Positions 6,841 through 14,486 of a stretch of 14,606 nt of DNA are shown piece by piece. The notes under the pieces are model-generated. The model saw only the letters and a list, made by a program, of their open reading frames with translations. It did not search any database and was not told the origin of the DNA. Position 1 is the stretch's first letter, and the number at the start of each line of letters is the position of its first letter. The stretch is from JACNKJ01 sp964440095 (GTDB taxonomy: Bacteria; Krumholzibacteriota; Krumholzibacteriia; JACNKJ01). The stretch is taken from contig CAYTPZ010000043.1 in the NCBI GenBank assembly GCA_964440095.1, positions 1 through 14,606 on the forward strand, read 5' to 3'. The position numbers and the translations under genes are program-made.

Positions 6841-8211
6841 ATGAACAAGAAAATACTCCTGCTTGCACCGGCCCTTCTTCTGCTGGCCGGTTGTGCGGGC
6901 GACAATGCCGAGACCGACGATGCGATCACCTGGCAGGCCTTCGCCGTGAGTCGTCAGGACATTGTCGTAACCGTGAGTGCTACGGGAATGCTTGAGCCAC
7001 TGCGTTCTGTGGAGATCAAGAGCAAGGCCTCCGGCGAGATCCTCGACATGCCCATCGAACTGGGCGACAAGATTCAAGAGGGCCAGCTTCTCGTGCGCGT
7101 GGAGCCACGCAATGTGCGCAACGATCACGCCCAGGCGGAAGCCGGCCTGGTGGTGGCGAAGACTCGCCTGAGTATCGCCGAGAAACAGAAGAAACGTAGC
7201 CAGACCCTCTACGACGAAGGCTATCTCTCCGAAGAAGCCTTGGAGTCGAGTTTGCTGGAACACGCCAATGCCATTAGTGCCGAAGTTTCCGCGCGCACCG
7301 CCCTGGATAATGCCGATGAGCGCCTGGAAGACACGGAAATTCTCGCTCCCATGCACGGCACCGTCATCGTGAAAGACGTGGAAAAGGGGCAGATCATTTC
7401 CAGCGCCACCAGCCAGGTGACCGGCGGAACGACCTTGCTGACCATGGCCAAACTCGACACTCTTCAGGTGCGAGCCATGGTGGATGAAACCGATATCGGC
7501 AAGATCAAGTCAGGTCTCTCGGCCGAAATCACGGTGGACGCCTATCCCCGCGAACTCTTCGGCGGCATGGTGCTCAAGGTTGAACCTCAGGCCATCACCG
7601 TGCAGAACGTGACCACTTTTCCCGTACTGGTGCGCATCGTCAACGAGCGCGGTCTGCTGCTTCCCGGCATGAACGTGGAAGTGGAGATTCAGACCAATTA
7701 CAAAGAGGATGTCCTCGCCATTCCACTGGAAGCCCTGCGCACCCAGCGTGATTATCTCGTGGCCGCCGGCGCCATGGGACTGGAAGCGGAAGAGGCGGTA
7801 CAGAAATTCGAAGAAGCACCCGTGGACACCGATGATCCCCGAGAGCAAGCTCGCGCCAGTATCGCATTTCGCGTGGAAGGCGATGGGCCTTCACCCATTC
7901 CCGTAGGTGTCGGAATTTCCAATTGGGATTATGCCGAAGTGCTCTGGGGTTTGGCCGAAGGCGACTCGGTAGCGCTCACTCTTTCGAGCGGACTGCTTAT
8001 GCAGCAGGAGCGCTGGCAGAGCCGCATGCAGAGTTGGAGCAACATGGGAGGCTTCAAGAAGACCGACGACAAGAATACGACTACGGGCACAAAGCCCAGC
8101 AACGGGAAACCGGAAGCGGGTGGCAAGAAGCCCAAAGGTGAAAAACCGAAGGTCAGAAACGATAAGCGGCCCGCGCCCGAGCATGCGGGCCGAAGCGATG
8201 GCGGAAAATGA
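6841..8211 (+). CDS. MacA/HlyD-type periplasmic adaptor lipoprotein
   Basis: This is a 456-residue membrane-fusion protein that would bridge an inner-membrane exporter to an outer-membrane channel. It has a lipoprotein signal with lipobox LAGC and acylated Cys18. The adaptor layout is clear: first lipoyl half (about 55-90, with KSKASGEI and GDKIQEGQLL), alpha-helical hairpin (about 92-165), second lipoyl half (ILAPMHGTVIVKDVEKGQII, about 172-192), beta-barrel (about 205-290) and membrane-proximal domain. The C-terminus (402-456) is an unusual Lys/Gly/Pro-rich, probably disordered tail. AGAGG lies 5 nt before the ATG. The stop overlaps the next start by 4 nt (ATGA). The MacB-type permease two genes on is the natural partner; no ATPase or TolC-like gene is seen here. 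MacA-like by architecture, substrate unknown. Confidence 0.9.
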   Translation: MNKKILLLAPALLLLAGCAGDNAETDDAITWQAFAVSRQDIVVTVSATGMLEPLRSVEIKSKASGEILDMPIELGDKIQEGQLLVRVEPRNVRNDHAQAEAGLVVAKTRLSIAEKQKKRSQTLYDEGYLSEEALESSLLEHANAISAEVSARTALDNADERLEDTEILAPMHGTVIVKDVEKGQIISSATSQVTGGTTLLTMAKLDTLQVRAMVDETDIGKIKSGLSAEITVDAYPRELFGGMVLKVEPQAITVQNVTTFPVLVRIVNERGLLLPGMNVEVEIQTNYKEDVLAIPLEALRTQRDYLVAAGAMGLEAEEAVQKFEEAPVDTDDPREQARASIAFRVEGDGPSPIPVGVGISNWDYAEVLWGLAEGDSVALTLSSGLLMQQERWQSRMQSWSNMGGFKKTDDKNTTTGTKPSNGKPEAGGKKPKGEKPKVRNDKRPAPEHAGRSDGGK

Positions 8212-9566
8212 AGCAGGTTCTCGTTCTTGGCGCGGGGCAAAGCGCTCCCTATCTCATTGCCACTCTCCTTGAGATGGCGGATACGCACGATTGGTTCGTC
8301 ACCGTTGGCGATTTGGATCAGGAACTCGCCCGCCAGCGGGTGAACGGCCACTCCCGCGGCAACGGGGTCCGCTTCGATGTGAACGATTCGCATTTGCGCG
8401 ACAGGCTTATCAGCCAGACCGATCTGGTCGTGAACATGCTTTCCCCACGCTTTCAGGATCTCATCGCCTGGGACTGCGTGCAGCACGGCAAACACATGTT
8501 GTCGGTGTCTTATCGCAGTCAGGGTCTTCGCGATCTTGAAATGGACGCGCAGCGCGAAGGCGTGTTGCTGCTTTCCGAACTCGGCCTCGACCCCGGCATC
8601 GATCATATGAGCGCCATGCAGATTATTCGCCGCATCAAGGATGATGGCGGTCGCATCACCGGATTTTCATCCTACGGCAGCGGTATTCCCTCGCACGAGC
8701 AGGACCACAATCCGCTTCGCTACGTCGTTACCTGGAATCCGCGTAACGTGGTCATGAGTGCCGAGGCCGGTGCGCAGTACATGGAAGATGGGCAGATCAA
8801 GATCGTGCCCTATCACCATGTCTTCCATCACACCTGGGCCGTGGATGTGGACGGCGTGGGCCCGCTCGAGGCCTATCCCAACCGTGACTCCCTGCGTTAC
8901 ATGAAAACCTTCGGCCTATGCGACGTGCACACCATGATTCGCGGCACCCTTCGCTATCCGGGCTGGAGCGAAACCTGGGCGCGCATCGTGCAGCTGGGTC
9001 TGCCCAACGAATCGGTGAGCATTCCCGATTTGGCAAATCGCAGCTATCGCGAAGTGGTGGAGATGTTCCTGCCCATGAACGTGTCGGGCCCGAAAATCGA
9101 AACGCGTGTGGCGCGCTTCCTGGGCATAAGCCCCACGGGCGGCATCATGGATAAGCTGCGCTGGCTCGGGTTGTTCAGCGAGGAGAAAACCGGCTGCAAA
9201 GGCGAGAGTTCAGCAGCCATGCTCGTGGAATTGCTGCAGCGCAAGTTGCCCCTGGGCGAAGATGAACGCGACATGGTGGTGCTTGTTCACGAGATGGATG
9301 TGGAATATCCCGATAGCGATCGCGCGGATGAAAAGATCACCTCTACCTTCGTCGTGCAAGGCGCGCCGGGCGGCTTCACGGCCATGTCCAAAACCGTGGG
9401 CCTTCCCGCGGCACTTGCGGCGGAGCTTCTGCTCACCGACAAACTCCATCTCAAGGGAGCGCAGTTGCCCACCCATCCGTCCATCTATGAGCCCATTCTC
9501 GAAAGCCTGAGCGCTCGCGGCATGGAATTCACCGAACGTGTTGAAGTGCTGGAGAAATCTGAATGA
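8208..9566 (+). CDS. Saccharopine dehydrogenase family oxidoreductase (Lys9-like)
   Basis: This is a 452-residue cytoplasmic NAD(P)-dependent oxidoreductase homologue. A Rossmann fold begins at once (VLVLGAGQSAP, residues 4-14). Family segments are GLDPGIDHM (126-134), HNPLRYVVTWNPRNVV (about residues 167-182), GTLRYPGW (246-253), and a C-terminal Rossmann-return helix with TVGLPAALAAELLL. This matches glutamate-forming saccharopine dehydrogenases, which interconvert saccharopine with aminoadipate semialdehyde and glutamate. Family members also act on other substrates, so the reaction is not proven. No other lysine-pathway gene is present. It overlaps the adaptor stop and the permease start by 4 nt each, so it is translated from the same mRNA as an exporter, where an ATP-binding subunit gene would usually stand. 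It has no Walker A or ABC signature, so it is not a hidden ATPase. Confidence 0.88.
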   Translation: MKQVLVLGAGQSAPYLIATLLEMADTHDWFVTVGDLDQELARQRVNGHSRGNGVRFDVNDSHLRDRLISQTDLVVNMLSPRFQDLIAWDCVQHGKHMLSVSYRSQGLRDLEMDAQREGVLLLSELGLDPGIDHMSAMQIIRRIKDDGGRITGFSSYGSGIPSHEQDHNPLRYVVTWNPRNVVMSAEAGAQYMEDGQIKIVPYHHVFHHTWAVDVDGVGPLEAYPNRDSLRYMKTFGLCDVHTMIRGTLRYPGWSETWARIVQLGLPNESVSIPDLANRSYREVVEMFLPMNVSGPKIETRVARFLGISPTGGIMDKLRWLGLFSEEKTGCKGESSAAMLVELLQRKLPLGEDERDMVVLVHEMDVEYPDSDRADEKITSTFVVQGAPGGFTAMSKTVGLPAALAAELLLTDKLHLKGAQLPTHPSIYEPILESLSARGMEFTERVEVLEKSE

Positions 9567-10771
9567 TTTTACGCGAACTGATCCGCATGGCGCTGAAGGC
9601 TGTTCTGTCGAATAAGGTTCGAGGTTTTCTGACGGCGCTGGGGATCATTATTGGTGTGGCCGCGGTCATCGCCATGCTCGCCTTGGGCGAGGGCGCCAAG
9701 AGCACCATTGAAGAGCGCATTCAGTCCATGGGTACCGATGTGCTCACGGTTAGCCCCGGTTGGAGGCGTCACGGCGGCGTGTCCAAGGGTGGGCAGGCGC
9801 TCACGGTGGACGACGCCCATGCCATCGCCGAGAAATGCAGCACCATCATCGCCGTGGCGCCGCAGATGAGCGGTAGTGCCCAGGCGGAGTTTTCGGGTCG
9901 GAACACGTCCACGAACATTCTTGCCACCACGGCCGAGGCCGCCCAGGTGGAGCGCTACAAGGTATCCCATGGCCGATTCCTGGACGCGCGCGATCAGGCT
10001 TCGCGCGCACGAGTAGCCGTATTGGGCACGGTGGTGGTGGCCAACCTGGGCAGCACACCGGAGAACCTACTGGGTCGCGACGTGACCATTCGCGACATTC
10101 GTTTCGAAGTGGTGGGTATCTTGGAAAGCAAGGGCCAACAGGGTTGGCGAAATCCCGATGACCAGGTGATCATTCCGCTGAGCACAGGGCAGTTCCGTGT
10201 TTTCGGCACCGAGAATCTGCGCACGATTTCCTGTCAAACCGCACATGGTGTTTCACAGACCATCGCCATGATGGACATCGAGAAGGTCATGCGCCGCGAG
10301 CATCGTTTGCGGCCGGATCAGAACAACGACTTCCTTATTCGCAATTGGTCGGAGATGCTCAGCACCTTCGAGGAAACCCAGAAGACCTTCAACTTCCTGT
10401 TGGCGGGCATTGCGGCCATCAGTTTGTTGGTGGGCGGCATCGGTATTATGAACATAATGTTGGTGTCGGTTACCGAGCGCACTCGAGAGATCGGTGTGCG
10501 TAAGGCGGTGGGTGCTACACGATGGAACGTGATGATTCAGTTCCTGGTGGAGAGCATGGCGCTCTGTCTGGCCGGAGGTGTGGCCGGAATTGTTCTTGGT
10601 ATAGCCGGAGCGGCCATGCTCAGCAAGCTCGCGGGTTGGAACACCCAAGTAAATATCCAGGCCGTGGCTCTGGCCTTCCTTTTCAGTGCGGCGGTGGGAT
10701 TGTTCTTCGGCGCTTATCCTGCGGCCCGGGCCTCGCGCCTGGATCCCATCGATGCGTTAAGGCATGAGTAG
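9563..10771 (+). CDS. MacB-type ABC transporter permease (FtsX family)
   Basis: This is a 402-residue inner-membrane permease of the MacB/LolC/FtsX class. The layout is one N-terminal helix (FLTALGIIIGVAAVIAMLAL, about 21-40), a large periplasmic MacB_PCD domain (about 45-275) and three C-terminal helices (about 280-305, 325-350 and 365-392). The marker GIGIMNIMLVSVTERTREIG and RKAVGATRWNV, and the end AARASRLDPIDALRHE, are typical. Unlike full MacB it carries no N-terminal ATPase, so it needs a separate LolD/MacB-like ATP-binding subunit, which is not in the window. MacB-like systems work as mechanotransducers that drive periplasmic substrates outward through the adaptor. The start overlaps the dehydrogenase stop by 4 nt. 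The stop overlaps the YwiC-like start by 8 nt. Confidence 0.92.
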   Translation: MILRELIRMALKAVLSNKVRGFLTALGIIIGVAAVIAMLALGEGAKSTIEERIQSMGTDVLTVSPGWRRHGGVSKGGQALTVDDAHAIAEKCSTIIAVAPQMSGSAQAEFSGRNTSTNILATTAEAAQVERYKVSHGRFLDARDQASRARVAVLGTVVVANLGSTPENLLGRDVTIRDIRFEVVGILESKGQQGWRNPDDQVIIPLSTGQFRVFGTENLRTISCQTAHGVSQTIAMMDIEKVMRREHRLRPDQNNDFLIRNWSEMLSTFEETQKTFNFLLAGIAAISLLVGGIGIMNIMLVSVTERTREIGVRKAVGATRWNVMIQFLVESMALCLAGGVAGIVLGIAGAAMLSKLAGWNTQVNIQAVALAFLFSAAVGLFFGAYPAARASRLDPIDALRHE

Positions 10772-11591
10772 GCCGCCCATTCCCAAGGAGCATGGCGCCT
10801 GGGTGATGCTGGGCTGGCCTTTTCTATCGGCTGTGCTACTCCACATTCGACAGCCATGGGTCCCCGCCGACAGCAGCTTTCTCGACTGGCTTCAACTGAT
10901 TCTCGCCGCCGCCCTTGCATACGCAGCATTCGATTCGCTTCGACGCGCCATGCGCCAAGCTCGCATACGCGGCACCGGATGGTTCGCCGCTTTCACGGGC
11001 AGTGACGGTTTTAGATGGGGCCTCGCCTACGGTGCGATCGCCCTGCTTATGGGCTATCGGCTCTTTATCGTTCCTGAGCATCGCGCATTGTGCTGGCTCG
11101 CCTCGGTGGGAGCCCTGTCCATGTTGCTCAATCTCGCCATCGTGCGCGGCCGCGCCGAGCGCAGTCTCATGGGTGAACTCTTCGGAGCTTTGACTTTGAG
11201 CCTGGCCATGCCCGCTGCCATGATTCTCACTTTCGGCGGATGGCAACTCGGCTTCACTGGTTTTTGGACCTTGGCCTTCCTATTCAACGCATCGGGAATT
11301 CTCTACGCCCGCATGTGCCGTGAGGCGGTGGTGGTGGGCATCGAATCAGATGCGCTTCCCGGCAAGGTGCGGCAGCTCGCCAGCTTCATGCTTGCCAGCT
11401 TCGTGATTCTTGCTGTGCAGATTGCCGGCGGCAAAGTTGGCTGGACGGGCGCGCTTTCGCTGCTACCCATGTGGCTCATGATGCGCGCGGGGATTCAGAA
11501 TCCAATGATTCACAGCTCGATCAAGGCATTGGGATTTACGCTGCTGGGGCAGGCGCTGGTCTTTGCTGTGTTGATGGGGATCACCAGCTGA
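10764..11591 (+). CDS. YwiC-like integral membrane protein
   Basis: This is a 275-residue polytopic membrane protein of the YwiC-like family, recognised by its N-terminal PPIPKEHGAWVMLGWPFLSA (residues 4-23) and about eight hydrophobic segments. YwiC-like proteins have no established biochemical role, and I cannot assign a reaction. The PKEHGAW segment with an early conserved charged patch is the only motif I can point to. The ATG lies inside the end of the permease gene (8-nt overlap) with only AAGG close upstream, so translation probably depends on coupling. It is the last gene of the operon; the transcript probably ends at the hairpin at 11615 or the terminator at 11683. Confidence 0.75.
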   Translation: MSRPPIPKEHGAWVMLGWPFLSAVLLHIRQPWVPADSSFLDWLQLILAAALAYAAFDSLRRAMRQARIRGTGWFAAFTGSDGFRWGLAYGAIALLMGYRLFIVPEHRALCWLASVGALSMLLNLAIVRGRAERSLMGELFGALTLSLAMPAAMILTFGGWQLGFTGFWTLAFLFNASGILYARMCREAVVVGIESDALPGKVRQLASFMLASFVILAVQIAGGKVGWTGALSLLPMWLMMRAGIQNPMIHSSIKALGFTLLGQALVFAVLMGITS

Positions 11592-11593
11592 CG

Positions 11594-11611
11594 ATTGTAC
11601 ACGTGTACAAT
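11594..11611. repeat. Perfect 18-bp palindrome (GTAC-N4-GTAC family), variant centre
   Basis: ATTGTACACGTGTACAAT begins 2 bp after the YwiC-like stop codon. It shares the TTGTAC...GTACAA arms with the HNH-gene palindrome but has ACGT instead of CCGG at the centre. The compensating changes in both arms keep perfect symmetry. Confidence 0.85.
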
Positions 11612-11614
11612 TTG

Positions 11615-11660
11615 AAACCCTCTGGATATCAGGCTGATGAGCTTGATTTCCAGAGGGTTT
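11615..11660 (+). terminator. Stem-loop downstream of the exporter operon, possible weak terminator
   Basis: Twelve-bp arms AAACCCTCTGGA (11615-11626) and the exact complement (11649-11660) enclose a 22-nt loop that itself holds the small palindrome ATCAGGCTGAT (11628-11638). The stem ends in GGGTTTT. The T run is only four long and the loop is large for an intrinsic terminator, so it may serve instead as a 3'-end stabilising structure or a DNA-level element. Confidence 0.45.
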
Positions 11661-11668
11661 TGATGGGA

Positions 11669-11684
11669 TTGTACCCGGGTACAA
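11669..11684. repeat. Perfect 16-bp palindrome (GTAC-N4-GTAC family), CCGG centre
   Basis: TTGTACCCGGGTACAA is identical to the core of the palindrome in the HNH gene, 5.4 kb away, and is preceded by GA as there. Its last two bases are the first bases of the adjoining terminator stem. Confidence 0.85.
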
Positions 11685-11714
11685 AAAGGGGAGCGCCTGC
11701 GCGCTCCCCTTTTT
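11683..11714. terminator. Bidirectional terminator between the convergent exporter operon and peptidase gene
   Basis: Two 14-nt arms, five A plus GGGGAGCGC and the exact complement, flank a CTGC loop. The GC-rich core is followed by five T on either strand. It lies 20 bp past the minus-strand peptidase stop and 91 bp past the YwiC-like stop, so it can end both converging transcripts. Confidence 0.92.
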
Positions 11715-11733
11715 GATGCGAATGACTCGGCGC

Positions 11734-13536
11734 TTACATCAGCTTCAATTCCTTTGCCGTAGCCTCGAACTGGTTGATGTAATCCTCGAAGACTTCCAGG
11801 CCGCCCAGCCAGAAGGCGGGATCGGTCCAGTCGACGCCCAGTGCGCCGAGCAATTCCTCGGGAGTCTGGCTGCCGCCGGCGGCGAGCATCTTCTCATACT
11901 TCACCAGGAAGCCCTTGCCCTCGTCCAGGTAACGCTTGTAGAGCGCGAGCACCACAAGGTAGCTGGCGCAGTAGGCGTAGACATAGCCGGGCACGTTGAC
12001 GAAATGCTGCACGTACATCCAGAAATTCTCGGCACCCGCGTGAGGTGTCATGGCGTTGCCGAAGAATTCCTTTTCGGCTCCACGGAAGTGATCGCAAATC
12101 TGCGCCGTGCTCAGCTCGCCCGATTCGCGACGCGCGTTGTGCACGCGATCCTCGAAGCGGTTGAACTGAAGCTGGCGGAAGGTGGTGGCGATACCATCTT
12201 CGATGATCTGGCGCAGCAGGGTCAGCCGCTCCTTGGGATTCTTCGCCGCGTTCAGCAGCTTGTTATAAAGCAGCGTTTCCATGAAGACGCTGGCGACCTC
12301 GGCCATGACCAGGCTCTCGGTGCCGCCCATGGGTCCGCGCTTGCGGCTGAGTTCCATGTGCACCGCGTGGCCGAACTCGTGGGCCAGGGTGGCGGTGTCG
12401 CGCATCTTGCCGGTCCAGTTGAGAAGCACGTAAGGAGTGCCGCTCATGTTGGGCATGCAGAAGGCGCCGCCACGCTTGCCTTTATAAGGAGGCACGTCCA
12501 CGTGTTTCTTGGCGAACATGTCGTCGGCGATTTTGCCGAAGCTCGGGCGGGTTTCGTGGAAAACTTCGCTGACCATGTCCACGGCCGTTTCGAACTTCAT
12601 CTTGCCGGCCTTGTCGGTGGGCAGGGGGGCGAATGTGTCGTAGCTCATGAGTTTGCTCACGCCCAGCAGCTTCTTCTTCATGCGATAGTAACGCTGCATG
12701 ATGTCTTTGCGATCCTGCATGGCCGTGACCAAGGCGTCGACCACACTGTCGGGAATCTCATTGCTCTTGTTGCGGCTCTGCACCCAGTGTTCGTAGTCGC
12801 GAATGTCGTCGCCCACCATTTTACCGGCGAGCACCATGTTGAAGGCGAAGGTGAGGGGTTTGGCGTTGGCTTTGAGCCCCTTGATGCGGGCGCTGCTGGC
12901 GTCGCGGCGCTTGCTGCGATCGGGATCGGTAATGAAGCCGGTGATTTCGCTTTCGGTCACGGTCTTGCCGCGGAACTTGTATTCCACATCCGACAGTACC
13001 GTACCGTAGTAGCGCGACCATGCGCCCTGGCCGACCTGGCCCATTTTGCTGGCGATGATCTCTTCGCCTTCCTTCAGCGTGTGCTTCTTGTAGCTGTGGG
13101 CATGCTCGAGGAAGTGGCGATAGCGGGCCAGCTTCGGATCGGCGGCGAGCTTCTTGGCCTTGGTTGCGGCAACGCGGGTCCACTCGACCTTGAAGAATTC
13201 CAGCTGACTGCTGGCCTGGGTCAAGCGCTCCTGCACGCCCTGCACGAAGGCGCCCCACTCGGGGTCGTTGGCCTTGGTGGAAAACTCCAGTTGGGCGAAG
13301 ACCATGATGTCCCAGGCCTTCAGGTCGATGCGCTCAAGTTCCTTGAGTGCGGTGAGCATGGCGGCGGGACCCAGCTTGGAGACCTTGCCGCGGTATTTCT
13401 TTGAGAAGACCTTCGCGCCTTTTTCGAAAGCCTTGAAGTTCCGGTCGATCTTGGGATCGTCCTTGCCTTTGGCCAGTTCATTCAAATCCCAGAGCGTTTT
13501 CTTGGGATCGATCTTCGCGGTCTTCTTCGAAGCCAT
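11734..13536 (-). CDS. pepF: M3-family oligoendopeptidase (PepF type)
   Basis: This is a 600-residue cytoplasmic zinc metallopeptidase of family M3. It is predicted to trim short oligopeptides, using a closed channel that excludes folded proteins. The zinc motif is HEFGH at 386-390, with the catalytic Glu387 and the third ligand Glu413 in MAEVAS. The N-terminal helical domain begins TLWDLNELAKG, and length and order match oligoendopeptidase F. No signal peptide is seen. I start at 13536 rather than the upstream in-frame ATG at 13572 because GGAGG lies 5 nt before the ATG at 13536. The gene stands alone, ending at the bidirectional terminator at 11683; its promoter should lie in the AT-richer stretch 13555-13600, but no convincing boxes were found. 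Confidence 0.92.
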   Translation of the reverse strand: MASKKTAKIDPKKTLWDLNELAKGKDDPKIDRNFKAFEKGAKVFSKKYRGKVSKLGPAAMLTALKELERIDLKAWDIMVFAQLEFSTKANDPEWGAFVQGVQERLTQASSQLEFFKVEWTRVAATKAKKLAADPKLARYRHFLEHAHSYKKHTLKEGEEIIASKMGQVGQGAWSRYYGTVLSDVEYKFRGKTVTESEITGFITDPDRSKRRDASSARIKGLKANAKPLTFAFNMVLAGKMVGDDIRDYEHWVQSRNKSNEIPDSVVDALVTAMQDRKDIMQRYYRMKKKLLGVSKLMSYDTFAPLPTDKAGKMKFETAVDMVSEVFHETRPSFGKIADDMFAKKHVDVPPYKGKRGGAFCMPNMSGTPYVLLNWTGKMRDTATLAHEFGHAVHMELSRKRGPMGGTESLVMAEVASVFMETLLYNKLLNAAKNPKERLTLLRQIIEDGIATTFRQLQFNRFEDRVHNARRESGELSTAQICDHFRGAEKEFFGNAMTPHAGAENFWMYVQHFVNVPGYVYAYCASYLVVLALYKRYLDEGKGFLVKYEKMLAAGGSQTPEELLGALGVDWTDPAFWLGGLEVFEDYINQFEATAKELKLM

Positions 13537-13651
13537 GGTCGCCTCCATTAGGGGATGAAATCGCAAGAGCATACAATTAAATCAAATGGGGGATTCAAGC
13601 AAGCGGCTCCGTCAATTCTGACTGAAGGGCTTTTCGCTCATGTTCGTCTCT

Positions 13652-14353
13652 CTAGGTCAGGTCGAAGAGCAGGAACTCGGATTCCTCATCGAGACCCAAT
13701 ATCTCAAGCTTCAATTCACCGCTGACGGCGGCACCGTCGCCATTGAGAAGCTTGATGTCATTCAGTTGCACGCGCCCGCGAGCCACCTGCAGCCAAGCGT
13801 GACGATCATCGGCGAGAGTGTGCTCTAGGCGCGCCTCCTTATTGAGGATGCTGGCGTAGATCTTCGCGTTCTGGTGAATACGCAAGGAACCCTCGTCTCC
13901 TTCGGGGGAAACAATGAGTCGGAGCCGGTTCAGTTTGTCCTCCCGGGGGAACTCGCCCTCTTCGTAGGAGGGCTCGATGTTTTTTGTCGCAGGGAAGATC
14001 CAGATTTGCAGCAGGCGCAATGACTCCTCGCTAGAGGCATTGTGCTCACTGTGAAAGATGCCGGTACCCGCACTCATGCGCTGAACCTGGCCTGCGCGTA
14101 GCACGGAACGGTTTCCTGCGCTGTCCTCGTGGGCGATGGCGCCGGAAATGGGATAGGTGACGATCTCCATGTTGTCGTGAGGATGCATGCCGAATCCGCC
14201 GCCTGGTGCGATGAGGTCGTCGTTGAGGACGCGGAGCTTGCGGAAGTGGATATGGGCCGGATCACGGTAGTCCGCGAAGGAGAAGCTGAACCTGGCTTGG
14301 AGCCAGCCGTGGTCAGCCTGGCCACGCTCGTTGGCCGGGCGAATGCGGATCAT
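13652..14353 (-). CDS. Pirin family cupin protein (YhhW/quercetin 2,3-dioxygenase-like)
   Basis: This is a 233-residue bicupin, the same length class as E. coli YhhW, with a YhhW-like start (RPANERGQADHGWL, residues 5-18). The pirin metal ligands are all present: His57 and His59 in GMHPHDNMEIVTY, and His101 and Glu103 in GTGIFHSEHN. YhhW has quercetin 2,3-dioxygenase activity in vitro, but the physiological role of bacterial pirins is mostly unknown; metal-dependent oxygenase or redox-sensor roles are possible. The start at 14353 is chosen because GGAGG precedes it by 4 nt, and the extra 22 residues of the longer frame do not look like the family. It is divergent from the tRNA gene and single, with no clear terminator before the peptidase gene. 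Confidence 0.9.
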   Translation of the reverse strand: MIRIRPANERGQADHGWLQARFSFSFADYRDPAHIHFRKLRVLNDDLIAPGGGFGMHPHDNMEIVTYPISGAIAHEDSAGNRSVLRAGQVQRMSAGTGIFHSEHNASSEESLRLLQIWIFPATKNIEPSYEEGEFPREDKLNRLRLIVSPEGDEGSLRIHQNAKIYASILNKEARLEHTLADDRHAWLQVARGRVQLNDIKLLNGDGAAVSGELKLEILGLDEESEFLLFDLT

Positions 14354-14443
14354 GATCCCTCCATTATAGAGATGTTCCCAGTTTTTCATGGGATTCCGCG
14401 GCAAGTCAAAAGGATTCAAGGACTTTCGAAGGATCTGGGGGGA

Positions 14444-14472
14444 TTGACAGGACCCGGCGCCTGTTCTATCTT
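14444..14472 (+). promoter_or_regulatory. Near-consensus stable-RNA promoter of tRNA-Asn
   Basis: A perfect TTGACA (14444-14449), a 17-bp spacer and TATCTT (14467-14472) are followed by the GC-rich stretch CCCGCGC. This would place the start site near 14480, a few bases before the mature tRNA end. A GC-rich discriminator is typical of rRNA/tRNA promoters under stringent control, so growth-rate regulation is plausible. Confidence 0.75.
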
Positions 14473-14486
14473 TTCCCGCGCTGTAT

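Noticed and set aside
11634..11640. CTGATGA next to a GAAA (11614-11617), reminiscent of a hammerhead ribozyme core
   Set aside because: The order and spacing of the core boxes do not allow stems I, II and III in any of the three hammerhead permutations; GAAA is followed by an arm of the simple hairpin.
11594..11684. GTAC-N4-GTAC palindromes considered as LexA-type SOS boxes
   Set aside because: The half-site spacing loosely recalls the cyanobacterial SOS box, but all three copies lie inside or downstream of genes, not at promoters, and no SOS gene is adjacent.
11713..13404. Long plus-strand open frame (563 codons) opposite the peptidase gene
   Set aside because: It is the antisense shadow of the M3 peptidase, which has an intact HEFGH motif, a ribosome-binding site and the expected length; the antisense translation resembles no family.
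14363..14368. TATAAT on the minus strand just before the pirin start
   Set aside because: It lies only 9 nt before the ATG and overlaps the region of the ribosome-binding site, with no -35 box at 16-18 bp. It is more likely coincidence than the promoter.
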